From contig QNDR01000017.1 of NCBI GenBank assembly GCA_003646025.1, positions 1-32,627 of the forward strand: a stretch of 32,627 bases of DNA. Direction: 5' to 3'. Both the position numbers and the translations under genes were made by a program. This stretch comes from Candidatus Fermentibacterota bacterium. GTDB taxonomy: Bacteria > Fermentibacterota > Fermentibacteria > Fermentibacterales > JCC-6. Shown piece by piece: positions 1 to 8,541 of this stretch. The notes beneath the pieces are model-generated. The model worked only from the letters and a program-made list of their open reading frames with translations. It had not been told where the DNA came from and did no database searches. The stretch's first letter is position 1. Each line of letters begins with the position of its first letter.

Positions 1-44
1 CGAACGGCTGCAAAACACGCCGATCATCATCAAATAGCGCTGCT

Positions 45-271
45 ATTATCCTCTAATCGGCAAGCTTTCCATCTCGTCCGTGAGGCGCTACTACTCAATG
101 TCTATTCTCGGTCAAGCTCCTAGCAGAGCAAAGTGCTTATTTCCGTGAACATCCTGCGTAAGGATCGATCAGGTTCGCCTGACTGCCGTGCACTATGCTC
201 CAGTTTTCGCTGAGTACGCGATTCCGCTGGCTGTTAACAACAACTTCTGAACCGTTGTCAACACGGAGTTC
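45..271 (-). pseudogene. Decayed IS3-family transposase (OrfB/integrase core) fragment
   Basis: Minus strand reads ELRVDNGSE (242-271), resembling the IS3 integrase motif RVDNGsEF. After a -1 nt frame change it reads LEHSARQSGEPDRS (resembles LdFIrPGKPtdN), then two stops, then WKACRLEDN at 45-71 (resembles IEAWRxDYN). Spacing is close to an intact OrfB as recalled: 86 nt from R of RVDNG to G of GEP (87 expected), and 45 codons from G to the final N (about 44 expected). Confidence 0.55.
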
Positions 272-456
272 AGTTCAGGCGGATGGCCTTCTACGTTAAG
301 CGACGGACAGAATTCTGCAGTTGCCCACAGCCTTCATTCGGATGACTTTCTGTCGTGGGAACCATGGACAACATCTGACGGCCTTTCCAACTACTTTATC
401 TCCGTTCTGCCACAGGAATGGAGTCTTGATGCCGTTACCTGAAAGCTGCATTCTGA

Positions 457-819
457 TCAGTAGCTTATAGAGTCCGTTATCTTCTTTGCCCCGATAATTT
501 CTATCCAGACACCGTTGGGCACACAGGCGGACATCTGCCCTGTCTGGTTGATGTAACCTGTTTGAACGCACTGCTGTGAAGGGCAGTCTGACCTTGTAAT
601 TGCAGCACTTCCGTCTGATACCTCAATGGTAAGATGTTCCAGAACTATCACCGTATCGGCAAACAGACTCAGAGTATCTGTTCCCTGCGGAGTTACAACG
701 ACAACGCTCCGGGGAGCTGTGTTGTTCTCTCTCCCCAGCTGGCTCCACACAAGGGTGATGACTGCAATTATTAAGATCAGAACCCCGTCCAGGGGTTTAA
801 ACATTGCCCGGATAGACAT
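457..819 (-). CDS. NusG domain II-containing small membrane-anchored/secreted protein
   Basis: 120 aa ORF with an N-terminal hydrophobic segment; SDCPSQQCVQTGYINQTGQMSACVPNGVWIEI matches the NusG_II pattern (CPdxxCvxxGxIxxxGqxxvCxPNxvxxxI). Confidence 0.8.
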   Translation of the reverse strand: MSIRAMFKPLDGVLILIIAVITLVWSQLGRENNTAPRSVVVVTPQGTDTLSLFADTVIVLEHLTIEVSDGSAAITRSDCPSQQCVQTGYINQTGQMSACVPNGVWIEIIGAKKITDSISY

Positions 820-1618
820 TTTTCAGGTGCACCTTGAACAGATTTACAGCTTCGTAAACTGCAGCAACAGGCGTTGCGGGAATTGTCATTCTGTACATGG
901 GAAAATACCTGGAGACGTGCAGCGTTGTGTTCTCACCGGTTGTATTCTTTATCCACTTCGCAGCCTCATTTATCTGCTCCGGGGAATCATTCATCCCTGG
1001 AATAAGCAGCCATGTAAGCTCAAGGTGACAGCTGCTTTCAGCTACGACCTTTATGGAGTGAAGCACCGTATCCAGGTCTCCACCGCATATACTTCTGTAG
1101 AATTCGTTGCTCCAGGCCTTGAGATCGATGTTCCACGCATCAGTGACCGAAACAAGATCCCGCAGAGGCTGCTCATTCACATAACCGTTGGACACCATAA
1201 CCACAAAACCGCCCATATCTCTTACCAGAGGGGCAGTATCCATTATGTATTCGTACCAGACAGTAGGTTCAGTGTAGGTGAATGCCAGTCCGTCACTCTT
1301 TTCCATTGCCAGAACCGCAAGCTCCTGCGGACTGTAATAGTGCACCGCAGTGGATTCCTGCTGACTTATGTGCCAGTTCTGGCAGTAAAGACATGTGAAA
1401 TTACAACCGTTTGGACCGGTTGAAAGAACAGTTGAACCTCTGTTAAAATTGTACAATGGCTTTTTTTCTATCGGATCCACAGAAAGACCGGTACACATTC
1501 CGTAACCAGGGTTACCAAGACCCCGGACCCGGCATCTGCCCAGAGGGTGCTGTTGTGTAAATACACAGCGGTGAGGGCATATCTGACACTGCTCTTTTGT
1601 TTCTGCTAATTTGCCCAC
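797..1618 (-). CDS. amrS: AmmeMemoRadiSam-type radical SAM enzyme (AmrS-like)
   Basis: N-terminal CQICPHRC...GRCRVRG plus GPNGCNFTCLYCQNWHISQ (CxxxCxxC) and AFTYTEPTVWYEY; GTG start. Confidence 0.85.
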   Translation of the reverse strand: MGKLAETKEQCQICPHRCVFTQQHPLGRCRVRGLGNPGYGMCTGLSVDPIEKKPLYNFNRGSTVLSTGPNGCNFTCLYCQNWHISQQESTAVHYYSPQELAVLAMEKSDGLAFTYTEPTVWYEYIMDTAPLVRDMGGFVVMVSNGYVNEQPLRDLVSVTDAWNIDLKAWSNEFYRSICGGDLDTVLHSIKVVAESSCHLELTWLLIPGMNDSPEQINEAAKWIKNTTGENTTLHVSRYFPMYRMTIPATPVAAVYEAVNLFKVHLKNVYPGNV

Positions 1619-2592
1619 GGAACATCTCCGAATTCGTGTGTTTCACATCGGTCATTAGAATCTGAAGTAACAATTACCATTGCCGTGTACAGAGAGTCGG
1701 GAAATTCAGATGCCCTGTCCGGGCCGGCTACTGCTGCAGCTGTGGCAAATGCGTCCGCCGTTGCGCAGTTGTCTGCTACCACTGTGGCACTTGCCGCATT
1801 CCCCGACGGGTACCCGGTTCGTCTGTCCAGAAGATGGCTGTATCTGACTCCATCTTCAACAAAGTAACACTCGTAGTCACCGCTTGTGGCAACGGCACCG
1901 GATGTTATTCCAATAATTCCAAGAAGGTTGTCTTCCCGGGGGTGTCTAATTCCGATATTCCAGATTCTTCCAGTAGAGCTTCCGCATCTGATCTCTCCAC
2001 CGGCTTCCACAAGACATTCTGAAGCACCAAGCCGCATTAACAGTTCGTATGTACGGTCAACGGCGTACCCCTTTGCGATTGCGCCGAAATCCATAACTGT
2101 ACTACTGTCGATTGTAACAGAATCCGCAGTGAAATGAACCCGGGTTTCCCAGCCTGTTCTGGCCAGAGCCTGAATGATGTCGTTTGAATCTGGAATACAG
2201 GTTGCTTCAGGAAAGCCCCACAGTTGAACAACAGCCCCAAGTGATGGATCAAAACAGCCGTTTGTTGCTGTTACCATGGTATCTGATTTCAGAATAAGTT
2301 CCGCAAGCTCCTGGTCAACGGGAATACTGCAGCCGTTGTTCAATCTGTAAAGCTGACCTGTTTCGCTGAATCTTCCAAGCTGAACATCGAGGTAAGCAAG
2401 AAGAGAATCGGCTTTTTGAATAAAAACAGGAGCTTCCTGCTGTTCCGCGGTAACTATAACGGTGGCAAAGGTTCCGAGAACGGTGAAGGTGCGGCTGAGT
2501 TCAACAGTCCGCTGCCTGTGAACAACACGATACCCTGCGGCAGCCACCAGAGACAACACAAGAGCGGTAACCAGTAGTTTTCTGCTGTTCAG
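1606..2592 (-). CDS. apbE: FAD:protein FMN transferase (ApbE family), with start re-assigned to CTG at 2590-2592
   Basis: DFGAIAKGYAVDR, VEAGGEIRC, YSHLLDRRTGYPSG, ATADAFATAAAV motifs. The ORF track starts at a GTG (2559). The same frame extends 11 codons upstream to a CTG overlapping the previous TGA (CTGA), giving (M)NSRKLLVTALVLSLVAAAG, a classic signal/anchor N-terminus, with GGAGG upstream. Confidence 0.85.
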   Translation of the reverse strand: MNSRKLLVTALVLSLVAAAGYRVVHRQRTVELSRTFTVLGTFATVIVTAEQQEAPVFIQKADSLLAYLDVQLGRFSETGQLYRLNNGCSIPVDQELAELILKSDTMVTATNGCFDPSLGAVVQLWGFPEATCIPDSNDIIQALARTGWETRVHFTADSVTIDSSTVMDFGAIAKGYAVDRTYELLMRLGASECLVEAGGEIRCGSSTGRIWNIGIRHPREDNLLGIIGITSGAVATSGDYECYFVEDGVRYSHLLDRRTGYPSGNAASATVVADNCATADAFATAAAVAGPDRASEFPDSLYTAMVIVTSDSNDRCETHEFGDVPWAN

Positions 2593-2879
2593 CGTCGTCC
2601 GTCCTCCGGACCATACCTGGTATGGTAGCTGCAGTACCTAGATCCGGCTATTGCGGGCTTACCACATACAGGACACTTCCTTGCAGGACCTTTTGGCCTC
2701 TTGGGCTGAGGCTTTCTGTTCGGAATAAGAAACTCGGTTACCCTGAGAAGGCCGGCCAGTGCGATAAGGAATATTCCCCAATTGCCCAGCGCCCAGTATC
2801 CAGTTTCAGGCCCGTAGAAAAATGCCAGGCTCCACAGTACAGCACCTGCAATTATCAGAAAACCCTCAAAACTTCTCAT
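2589..2879 (-). CDS. Small membrane protein with C-terminal zinc ribbon
   Basis: 96 aa with two hydrophobic segments and CPVCGKPAIAGSRYCSYH at the C-terminus. Confidence 0.6.
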   Translation of the reverse strand: MRSFEGFLIIAGAVLWSLAFFYGPETGYWALGNWGIFLIALAGLLRVTEFLIPNRKPQPKRPKGPARKCPVCGKPAIAGSRYCSYHTRYGPEDGRR

Positions 2880-2892
2880 GCACTCCCTCCCT

Positions 2893-3666
2893 TCACAGAA
2901 GATCGGAAAAACTGATTACATGGTTAACGGCAAGAACACCGATTCCCACCTCGCTGTATTCATCGGTAAACAGAAGGGCGGCACCACCAGCTTCTACAAG
3001 TATGTTAACAAGACCGGCTCCATTGCCCGACGACAACTGCCCCCACCCCGGCAGAATCAGAGACTTCCACGGCTGGTTGCTTTCCTGAACCACCTCAACA
3101 ACAACAGGTATTTCCGGGGCCCCGTGGAGTTCTGGAAGCGGGCTTTCATTGGCGACAGGAGTACCTCCTGTTCCAATCTCTACCTCATTCACCGGAGTCA
3201 CAGACCAGAAATCGAGGTGTGACAGGCTTCCGTCGAGAAGACTGTCTACCCTTGCGACCGGTATGGTCACAGACAACCAGCTCATTTCATCGGCAGTGAT
3301 CAGGTCAACCTGAAATCGGGTAATTCCACCGCTGCCAAAACTGTTCATGTTATCACGGATCACAGTAAAAAAATGTTCAATTGTGTTTTTTGCAATGGAA
3401 GCAGAGTAACTGATCTGACCTTCCATTATAACTTCGGCTGCAGTCATGCTGTCTGTAAGCATGGAGTGGCGGGTACAGTCAAACTGGATTCCAGCCCTCG
3501 CTGCAATCTGAAGAGTGGTCTCTCCATCCACACTTCTTGTTTTTATACTGAAAACGCTCACACGTGGGGTCCCCCCCACCAGATCGCGCACGATGCCAAA
3601 CTCCAGAGGTGTCTGAGCCATTGCCAGGGCACATATCACAGTAATTGCTGCTATAGAAAATCTCAA
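2893..3666 (-). CDS. Secreted/membrane hypothetical protein with DUF5683-like C-terminus
   Basis: 257 aa, TTG start (TTGA overlap with the dipeptidase stop), signal peptide MRFSIAAITVICALAMAQ; C-terminal WKSLILPGWGQLSSGNGAGLVNILVEAGG resembles DUF5683 (SlilPGwGQ). Confidence 0.55.
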   Translation of the reverse strand: MRFSIAAITVICALAMAQTPLEFGIVRDLVGGTPRVSVFSIKTRSVDGETTLQIAARAGIQFDCTRHSMLTDSMTAAEVIMEGQISYSASIAKNTIEHFFTVIRDNMNSFGSGGITRFQVDLITADEMSWLSVTIPVARVDSLLDGSLSHLDFWSVTPVNEVEIGTGGTPVANESPLPELHGAPEIPVVVEVVQESNQPWKSLILPGWGQLSSGNGAGLVNILVEAGGAALLFTDEYSEVGIGVLAVNHVISFSDLL

Positions 3667-4532
3667 CCTGAAAACTCCTTGTCTAGTTTAAAAAATCTGC
3701 GCCAGTTGCCGCCAGCTGCCTTGTCAATATCTTCGCTGGACCAGCCTCTGTTTTCCAGTGCGTACAGCACTTTGTGCCAGCTGCCGGCACCACTGATACC
3801 CCGGGGAAGTTTACCAACACCGTCAAAATCACTGCCGAAGCCCACACTGTCTATTGATGTCAGCTCCGCCATATACTCCATGTGGTTGATGACCGATTCA
3901 ATGGTTGCGTCTGCCCCGTTGTTCTCAAGAAATTCAGGTACGAATGTAATGCCCACTACGCCGCCTCTTTCGGCAATCTCAACAATGTCCTCATCGGGAA
4001 GATTTCTGTTGTGTCCGTTGCAGAGAGCTCTGGCATTGCAGTGTGTTGCACACACAGGCAAATCCATTTGAAGAAGACTTTTCCTGGACCTGTCATTCAG
4101 ATGGGAAACATCAATGGCGGTGTCTTCCCGGATAAACTGCTTCACAAGTTTTGTTCCCAGGTCGGTAAGATCCATATGTGAACCGATTCCACCGGCGTAG
4201 GGGTTGTCTCCATTCCAGGTAAGGCTTGCCACAAGTGGATGGAACGGCAGTTCCCAACCCTTCGAAAGTGCAAGACAGCCCTCAAGAGCAAAGTGAAGTC
4301 TGGGCTTCTGTGTGCGCTTCAGCCGCTGGAAGTTGTTAAGACCAATGTCCCACATTTCCCTCTCCCTGCCAGTGTAGGGCTTTATGCATACAGCCATAAC
4401 CTGATCACCAACTCCCGACTCCATAAGAGAAGGAAGGTCTACATGCAGAGAACCGCCTCCACTGGCAAAGCTACTGTGTGTTTCTTTCCTGAGAAGTGTA
4501 TCGCAGTGGACATCGAATATCTCCCTACTCAT
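3663..4532 (-). CDS. Membrane dipeptidase (renal dipeptidase, peptidase family M19)
   Basis: DVHCDTLLRK, AIDVSHLNDRS, ATHCNARALCNGHNRNLPDE, VGFGSDFDGVGKLP. Confidence 0.85.
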   Translation of the reverse strand: MSREIFDVHCDTLLRKETHSSFASGGGSLHVDLPSLMESGVGDQVMAVCIKPYTGREREMWDIGLNNFQRLKRTQKPRLHFALEGCLALSKGWELPFHPLVASLTWNGDNPYAGGIGSHMDLTDLGTKLVKQFIREDTAIDVSHLNDRSRKSLLQMDLPVCATHCNARALCNGHNRNLPDEDIVEIAERGGVVGITFVPEFLENNGADATIESVINHMEYMAELTSIDSVGFGSDFDGVGKLPRGISGAGSWHKVLYALENRGWSSEDIDKAAGGNWRRFFKLDKEFSG

Positions 4533-4725
4533 CTGTTTCCTGCCCTGTGGTTTCCACAGACGTAGAGTCGGGCGAGCCCATAAAGGTTCTCAGAAACTGC
4601 CTGGAGAAATCTCCTGATCTGGAAATAAAGAACAGGATTGCCAGCAGAATCAGTATATAAAAGAGCAGCTTGCTGTCTGACTTTCTCTGTCCGTGCCTCT
4701 GTCGCCAGTCGTCGGACAAACTCAT
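4525..4725 (-). CDS. Small single-pass membrane protein, function unknown
   Basis: MSLSDDWRQRHGQRKSDSKLLFYILILLAILFFISRSGDFSRQF...; ATG at 4723-4725 overlaps the upstream TGA (TGATG). Confidence 0.55.
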   Translation of the reverse strand: MSLSDDWRQRHGQRKSDSKLLFYILILLAILFFISRSGDFSRQFLRTFMGSPDSTSVETTGQETDE

Positions 4726-5063
4726 CACTGTACCAGCTTTTTCAATCTGAAACTGTGAACAATTGACGGGAACACAGGCACATGCAGCGTGTCTTCCCAT
4801 TCAACAACAAACGAATCGCCCTGGAAAATCGCTGATGCAAACGGGATGTCACAGGTTCTCTCCCACTCGGCCCACACAGAAAGGTATTCAACCTGTTTAG
4901 CTGCCGTATTCTGCATTCTGCTTACCTGATCACTGGTTTCATTCATACCTTTTTTAACCGTTGCAGGTTGAATTATATAAAAGTCTACGAGCTTCCAGCC
5001 CCAGAGAATTATAAACACGGCCAGGGTTACCCATAGAAGACAGCCCAGCTTTCCCCTTTTCAT
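4725..5063 (-). CDS. Hypothetical single-pass membrane-anchored protein
   Basis: 112 aa with an N-terminal TM segment (CLLWVTLAVFIILWGWKLVDFY); no recognised domain. Confidence 0.55.
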   Translation of the reverse strand: MKRGKLGCLLWVTLAVFIILWGWKLVDFYIIQPATVKKGMNETSDQVSRMQNTAAKQVEYLSVWAEWERTCDIPFASAIFQGDSFVVEWEDTLHVPVFPSIVHSFRLKKLVQ

Positions 5064-5122
5064 CTATCCATACCCTCTTCCTTGATAAAACTACCTGTTC
5101 CGTTCTTTCCTGCCGGATACAA

Positions 5123-5611
5123 CTACCAGCCTGAAAGACACCTGCGGACAACCGCATCAGAAACCTGAGTGACCAGCCTGGCTCTGGCTGAATCGAGGCT
5201 TTCCTCCGACGGATCATACAGCAGCCATTCCGACACCGTTTCGTCCCTTATAATGTACTCATTACCGACGGCGTTACCCATAGAGACCACAACCCGTATT
5301 TCGAGCTTGTACTGTTCTACATCCTCACCTGACGTGTAGGTAACAGCCGTGCGTGAAAAATACGATACAGAGCCTGTGATACGCACATCCGGGTTATCGT
5401 TATCAATTGAAAGCCTGCCGTCACGGACGATGGACTCGGTAACAAGTGCCGTAATATCCTGTTCAAGCCCGTACTCTGTAACGGTGCTTCTAAACTGCTC
5501 TACCTGAACAGACTTTATACTTTCAGGCAGTGAACCTCTGAAACTGTAAGCACAGGATAAAAGGATTAGAAATGAAACCACAACGGCTGTTCTATATGCC
5601 TGTGTGACCAA
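5123..5611 (-). CDS. lptE: LptE-like LPS-assembly lipoprotein
   Basis: 162 aa with lipobox-like LILLSC, then YSFRGSLPESIKSVQVEQFRSTVTEYGLEQDITALVTESIVRDGRLSI...ADV-type LptE family pattern. Confidence 0.7.
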   Translation of the reverse strand: MVTQAYRTAVVVSFLILLSCAYSFRGSLPESIKSVQVEQFRSTVTEYGLEQDITALVTESIVRDGRLSIDNDNPDVRITGSVSYFSRTAVTYTSGEDVEQYKLEIRVVVSMGNAVGNEYIIRDETVSEWLLYDPSEESLDSARARLVTQVSDAVVRRCLSGW

Positions 5612-6035
5612 ATCCCCCCTCCCCTCTTTCCGTTTCAGACAGATCTGTAACTACTTCCATCTCAACGGATTCTACACGGGCCAGAACCGCCTGAGCGATC
5701 CTGTCTCCTCTGCGTACTGTAAACGACCGTGTTCCGTGATTGATAAGGATAACACCCACTGGACCTCTGTAGTCAGAGTCAATGGTGCCCGGAGAGTTGA
5801 GAACTGTAATCCCGTGCTTAAGTGCAAGCCCGCTTCTGGGTCTTATCTGCCACTCGTAACCCCGGGGTATCGCAACTTTGATTCCAGCAGGAATCAGCAC
5901 TGTTCCACCAGGTTCAACGGTAACTTCCCTTTCCACTGCGGCACGAAGATCAACACCGGCGGAATGCGTTGTAGCAGGACGTGGAACCGGAATATCACTG
6001 CACCCCGGCACAGAGTATACCTGGATTTTTACCAT
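5592..6035 (-). CDS. dut: dUTP diphosphatase
   Basis: All five trimeric dUTPase motifs: SAGVDLRA, RPRSGLALKHG, GTIDSDYRG, RGDRIAQAVL, RGEGGFGHTG. Start placed at MVKIQVYS (6033-6035) rather than the longest ORF, which would run through the pnp terminator. Confidence 0.93.
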   Translation of the reverse strand: MVKIQVYSVPGCSDIPVPRPATTHSAGVDLRAAVEREVTVEPGGTVLIPAGIKVAIPRGYEWQIRPRSGLALKHGITVLNSPGTIDSDYRGPVGVILINHGTRSFTVRRGDRIAQAVLARVESVEMEVVTDLSETERGEGGFGHTGI

Positions 6036-6051
6036 TGGTTTTCCTGATTCT

Positions 6052-6078
6052 AAAAAGGGGCGGTCAAATGGCCGCCCC
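6052..6078 (-). terminator. Rho-independent terminator downstream of pnp (between pnp and dut)
   Basis: Minus strand GGGGCGG-CCATTTGA-CCGCCCC-TTTTT: 7-bp GC-only stem at 6057-6063/6072-6078 followed by a T run. Confidence 0.85.
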
Positions 6079-6087
6079 TGTTTCCGC

Positions 6088-8190
6088 TTACTCTTCCAGT
6101 TCTCCGGTTTGATCGACATCCTTCATATTCAGGTCGATCTTACCGTCATCCCGGATCTTGTTAACTCTTACTCTTACCTTCTGTCCGCGCTTCAGTACAT
6201 CTGAAACATCTTTTACGCGTTCCTTGCTGATGTTACTGATGTGAACAAGCCCGTCTGTACCCGGCATGATTTCCACGAAGGCTCCGAATGTCTGTATGCT
6301 GACAACGGTTCCCTCGTAAACCTTGCCTATCTTTGCAGTTCCCACAAACTGATCAATAAGTTTCAGTGCATGGTCGGCTTTTTCGCCGTCATTGGTAAGA
6401 ATGGTCACCATACCGGAATCATCGATGTTGATCTCAGCGCCGGACTCCTCGGTAACAAATCTGATGTTCTTACCACCCGGTCCTATGAGTTTACCTATCT
6501 TTTCCTTGTCTATCTGAACTGTGATAATACGGGGAGCATACTTACTGAGCTCTTCCCTGGGTTTGTCGATGCAGGCATCCATCTTTTCCAGTATGGAAAG
6601 CCTGTTCTCTCTGGCCTGGTTGAATGCACCAATGAGAAGCTCCTGTGACACACCTTCAACCTTGAGATCCATCTGGATCGCATTAACACCTCTGGCTGTT
6701 CCTGCTATCTTGAGGTCCATATCACCGAGATGATCTTCCACACCGGCTATGTCTGAGAGAACAATCGCTCTCTCTCCGTCGGTGATAAGACCCAGAGCAA
6801 TACCGGCAACGTTCGATTTGATTGGAACTCCTGCATCCATAAGACACAGCGATGCGCCACACACAGTTGCCTGTGATGACGATCCGTTGGATTCCAGTAT
6901 GTCTGAAACAACACGAACTGTGTAAGGGAAGTCTTCCGGAATAACACTCTGGATTGCCGTTTCCGCCAGGTGCCCGTGACCAATCTCGCGGCGGCCGGGA
7001 CCTCTTACAGGCCGGACTTCACCGACGCTGAAGCTGGGGAAGTTGTAGTGAAGCATAAAGTTCTTTTTGTATTCACCAAGAAGAGCATCTATACGCTGCT
7101 CGTCTCTGTCTCCGCCAAGGGTGGTTGTAACAAGAGCCTGGGTTTCCCCTCTGGTAAAGATAGCTGAACCGTGAGTTCTGGGGAGAACACCAACTTCGCA
7201 TGAGATGTTTCTGACTTCCGTGCGGTCACGACCATCGTAACGAATACCGTCTGTAAGAAGCCTTGAACGGACATACTCTTTCTCTGCCTTGTGAACAGCC
7301 TTGTTTATGTAACCCAGCCATTCGGCATCGTCAGATTCAACATCGAATTTTTCTGAAACTGCAACTGCCGCCTGCTCCTTCGTGTTCTTGAGAGCAGCAG
7401 CCATGTTGTCCTTGTTGCCTCTGCCGTAAACTGCACCCATTTCTTCGGTAAGAATACCGAGAACAACTTCGTACAGACCCTGGGGAAGCTCAGGAACAAC
7501 AACTTCTTTCTTTTCTACGCCCACAAGCTTCTGAAGTTTCAGCTGAAGATCGTTGATCTTTGAACCTTCAGCTGCTGCGATTGAAATGGCTTCCGCTATA
7601 ACCTCTTCCGAAAGCTCATCAGAATGCCCTTCAAGCATAACCACATCGTGGCCCTTCACAGCAACTACAAGCTCAAGATCGCTTTCTTCAAGCTGTTCCT
7701 CCGTGGGGTTAACAACTAATTCTCCGTCAACTCTTCCCACTCTTACCGCACTTACAGGACCATCCCACGGAATGTTGGAGATCATCAGAGCAGCAGAACC
7801 GCCTATCAATCCCAGAAGAGCGGGATCGTTCTCTCCGTCAGAACTGAGGACAAGACAGTAAACCTGTGTTTCATCTTTGAAACCCTCAGGGAAAAGAGGC
7901 CTGAGAGGTCTGTCGATGAGACGGGCAGTCAGAACTTCCTTCTCGCTTGGCCGGCCTTCTCTTTTGAAAAATCCACCGGGAATCTTGCCGGCGGCATAGG
8001 TTCTTTCACGATACTCTATTGTGAGAGGGAAAAAGCCAAGATCACGGCTTGCCGGCTCACTGCATGCTGCAACAAGAACAGCGGAGTCGCCGTACTGAAT
8101 ATAAACAGAACCGTGGGCCTGTTTGGCCATACGACCTGTTTCGATTGTCAGTTTTCTTCCTGCTATCATCTCTTCAACGATTGTTTTCAT
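6088..8190 (-). CDS. pnp: Polyribonucleotide nucleotidyltransferase
   Basis: 700 aa; [53 protein letters not shown] ([13 protein letters not shown]) and S1 ([26 protein letters not shown]) domains. Confidence 0.98.
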   Translation of the reverse strand: MKTIVEEMIAGRKLTIETGRMAKQAHGSVYIQYGDSAVLVAACSEPASRDLGFFPLTIEYRERTYAAGKIPGGFFKREGRPSEKEVLTARLIDRPLRPLFPEGFKDETQVYCLVLSSDGENDPALLGLIGGSAALMISNIPWDGPVSAVRVGRVDGELVVNPTEEQLEESDLELVVAVKGHDVVMLEGHSDELSEEVIAEAISIAAAEGSKINDLQLKLQKLVGVEKKEVVVPELPQGLYEVVLGILTEEMGAVYGRGNKDNMAAALKNTKEQAAVAVSEKFDVESDDAEWLGYINKAVHKAEKEYVRSRLLTDGIRYDGRDRTEVRNISCEVGVLPRTHGSAIFTRGETQALVTTTLGGDRDEQRIDALLGEYKKNFMLHYNFPSFSVGEVRPVRGPGRREIGHGHLAETAIQSVIPEDFPYTVRVVSDILESNGSSSQATVCGASLCLMDAGVPIKSNVAGIALGLITDGERAIVLSDIAGVEDHLGDMDLKIAGTARGVNAIQMDLKVEGVSQELLIGAFNQARENRLSILEKMDACIDKPREELSKYAPRIITVQIDKEKIGKLIGPGGKNIRFVTEESGAEINIDDSGMVTILTNDGEKADHALKLIDQFVGTAKIGKVYEGTVVSIQTFGAFVEIMPGTDGLVHISNISKERVKDVSDVLKRGQKVRVRVNKIRDDGKIDLNMKDVDQTGELEE

Positions 8191-8274
8191 ACTTTCCTTA
8201 CATCTAACTTACTTAAGACTGCAAACCGTTTGTCTACAAACTTTTACGAATAGAGCTGGTTACCTGAAGACCGA

Positions 8275-8541
8275 TTATCTTCTTAGGCCAAGCTCCTTTA
8301 TGATACTTCTGTACCTGTCAACATCTGTTGCGATAAGGTAGTTCAGCAGACGGCGCCTCTTACCCACAAGCATCAGCAGCCCCCGGCGGAAGTTGTTGTC
8401 CTTCGGGTTGGCCTTTGCATGCTCTGTAAGCTGCTTGATCCTCTCGGTGTGTATTGCAATCTGTACTTCTGTTCTTCCTGTGTTCGCCTCGCTGCCACCG
8501 AACTGAACTGCAAGTTCCTTTTTACGCTCACTGCTTACCAT
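8275..8541 (-). CDS. rpsO: 30S ribosomal protein S15
   Basis: 88 aa; [20 protein letters not shown]...[22 protein letters not shown]. Confidence 0.97.
   Translation of the reverse strand: MVSSERKKELAVQFGGSEANTGRTEVQIAIHTERIKQLTEHAKANPKDNNFRRGLLMLVGKRRRLLNYLIATDVDRYRSIIKELGLRR

Noticed and set aside
19-61. Two-tier stem-loop (GCCGAT/ATCGGC outer, AATAGC/GCTATT inner) that could be a structured RNA
   Set aside because: Overlaps the IS3 transposase relic; stems are only 6 bp and AT-rich. No conservation evidence, so likely chance.
151-182. Adjacent hairpins ATCCT-GCGTA-AGGAT and TCAGG-TTCG-CCTGA
   Set aside because: Lie inside the transposase relic; 5-bp stems are common by chance, and there is no T run or flanking ncRNA context.
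626-1423. Plus-strand 265 aa ORF
   Set aside because: Antisense to the convincing AmrS and NusG_II genes; composition is typical of a shadow ORF and no domain is recognisable.
3373-4071. Plus-strand 232 aa ORF
   Set aside because: Antisense to the M19 dipeptidase and its neighbour; no RBS or domain, so judged a shadow ORF.
8191-8274. Possible pnp leader hairpin (minus strand AGTTTGTAGACAAAC)
   Set aside because: Only a 5-bp AT-rich stem; pnp autoregulatory leaders are known in enterobacteria, but nothing here is strong enough to call.
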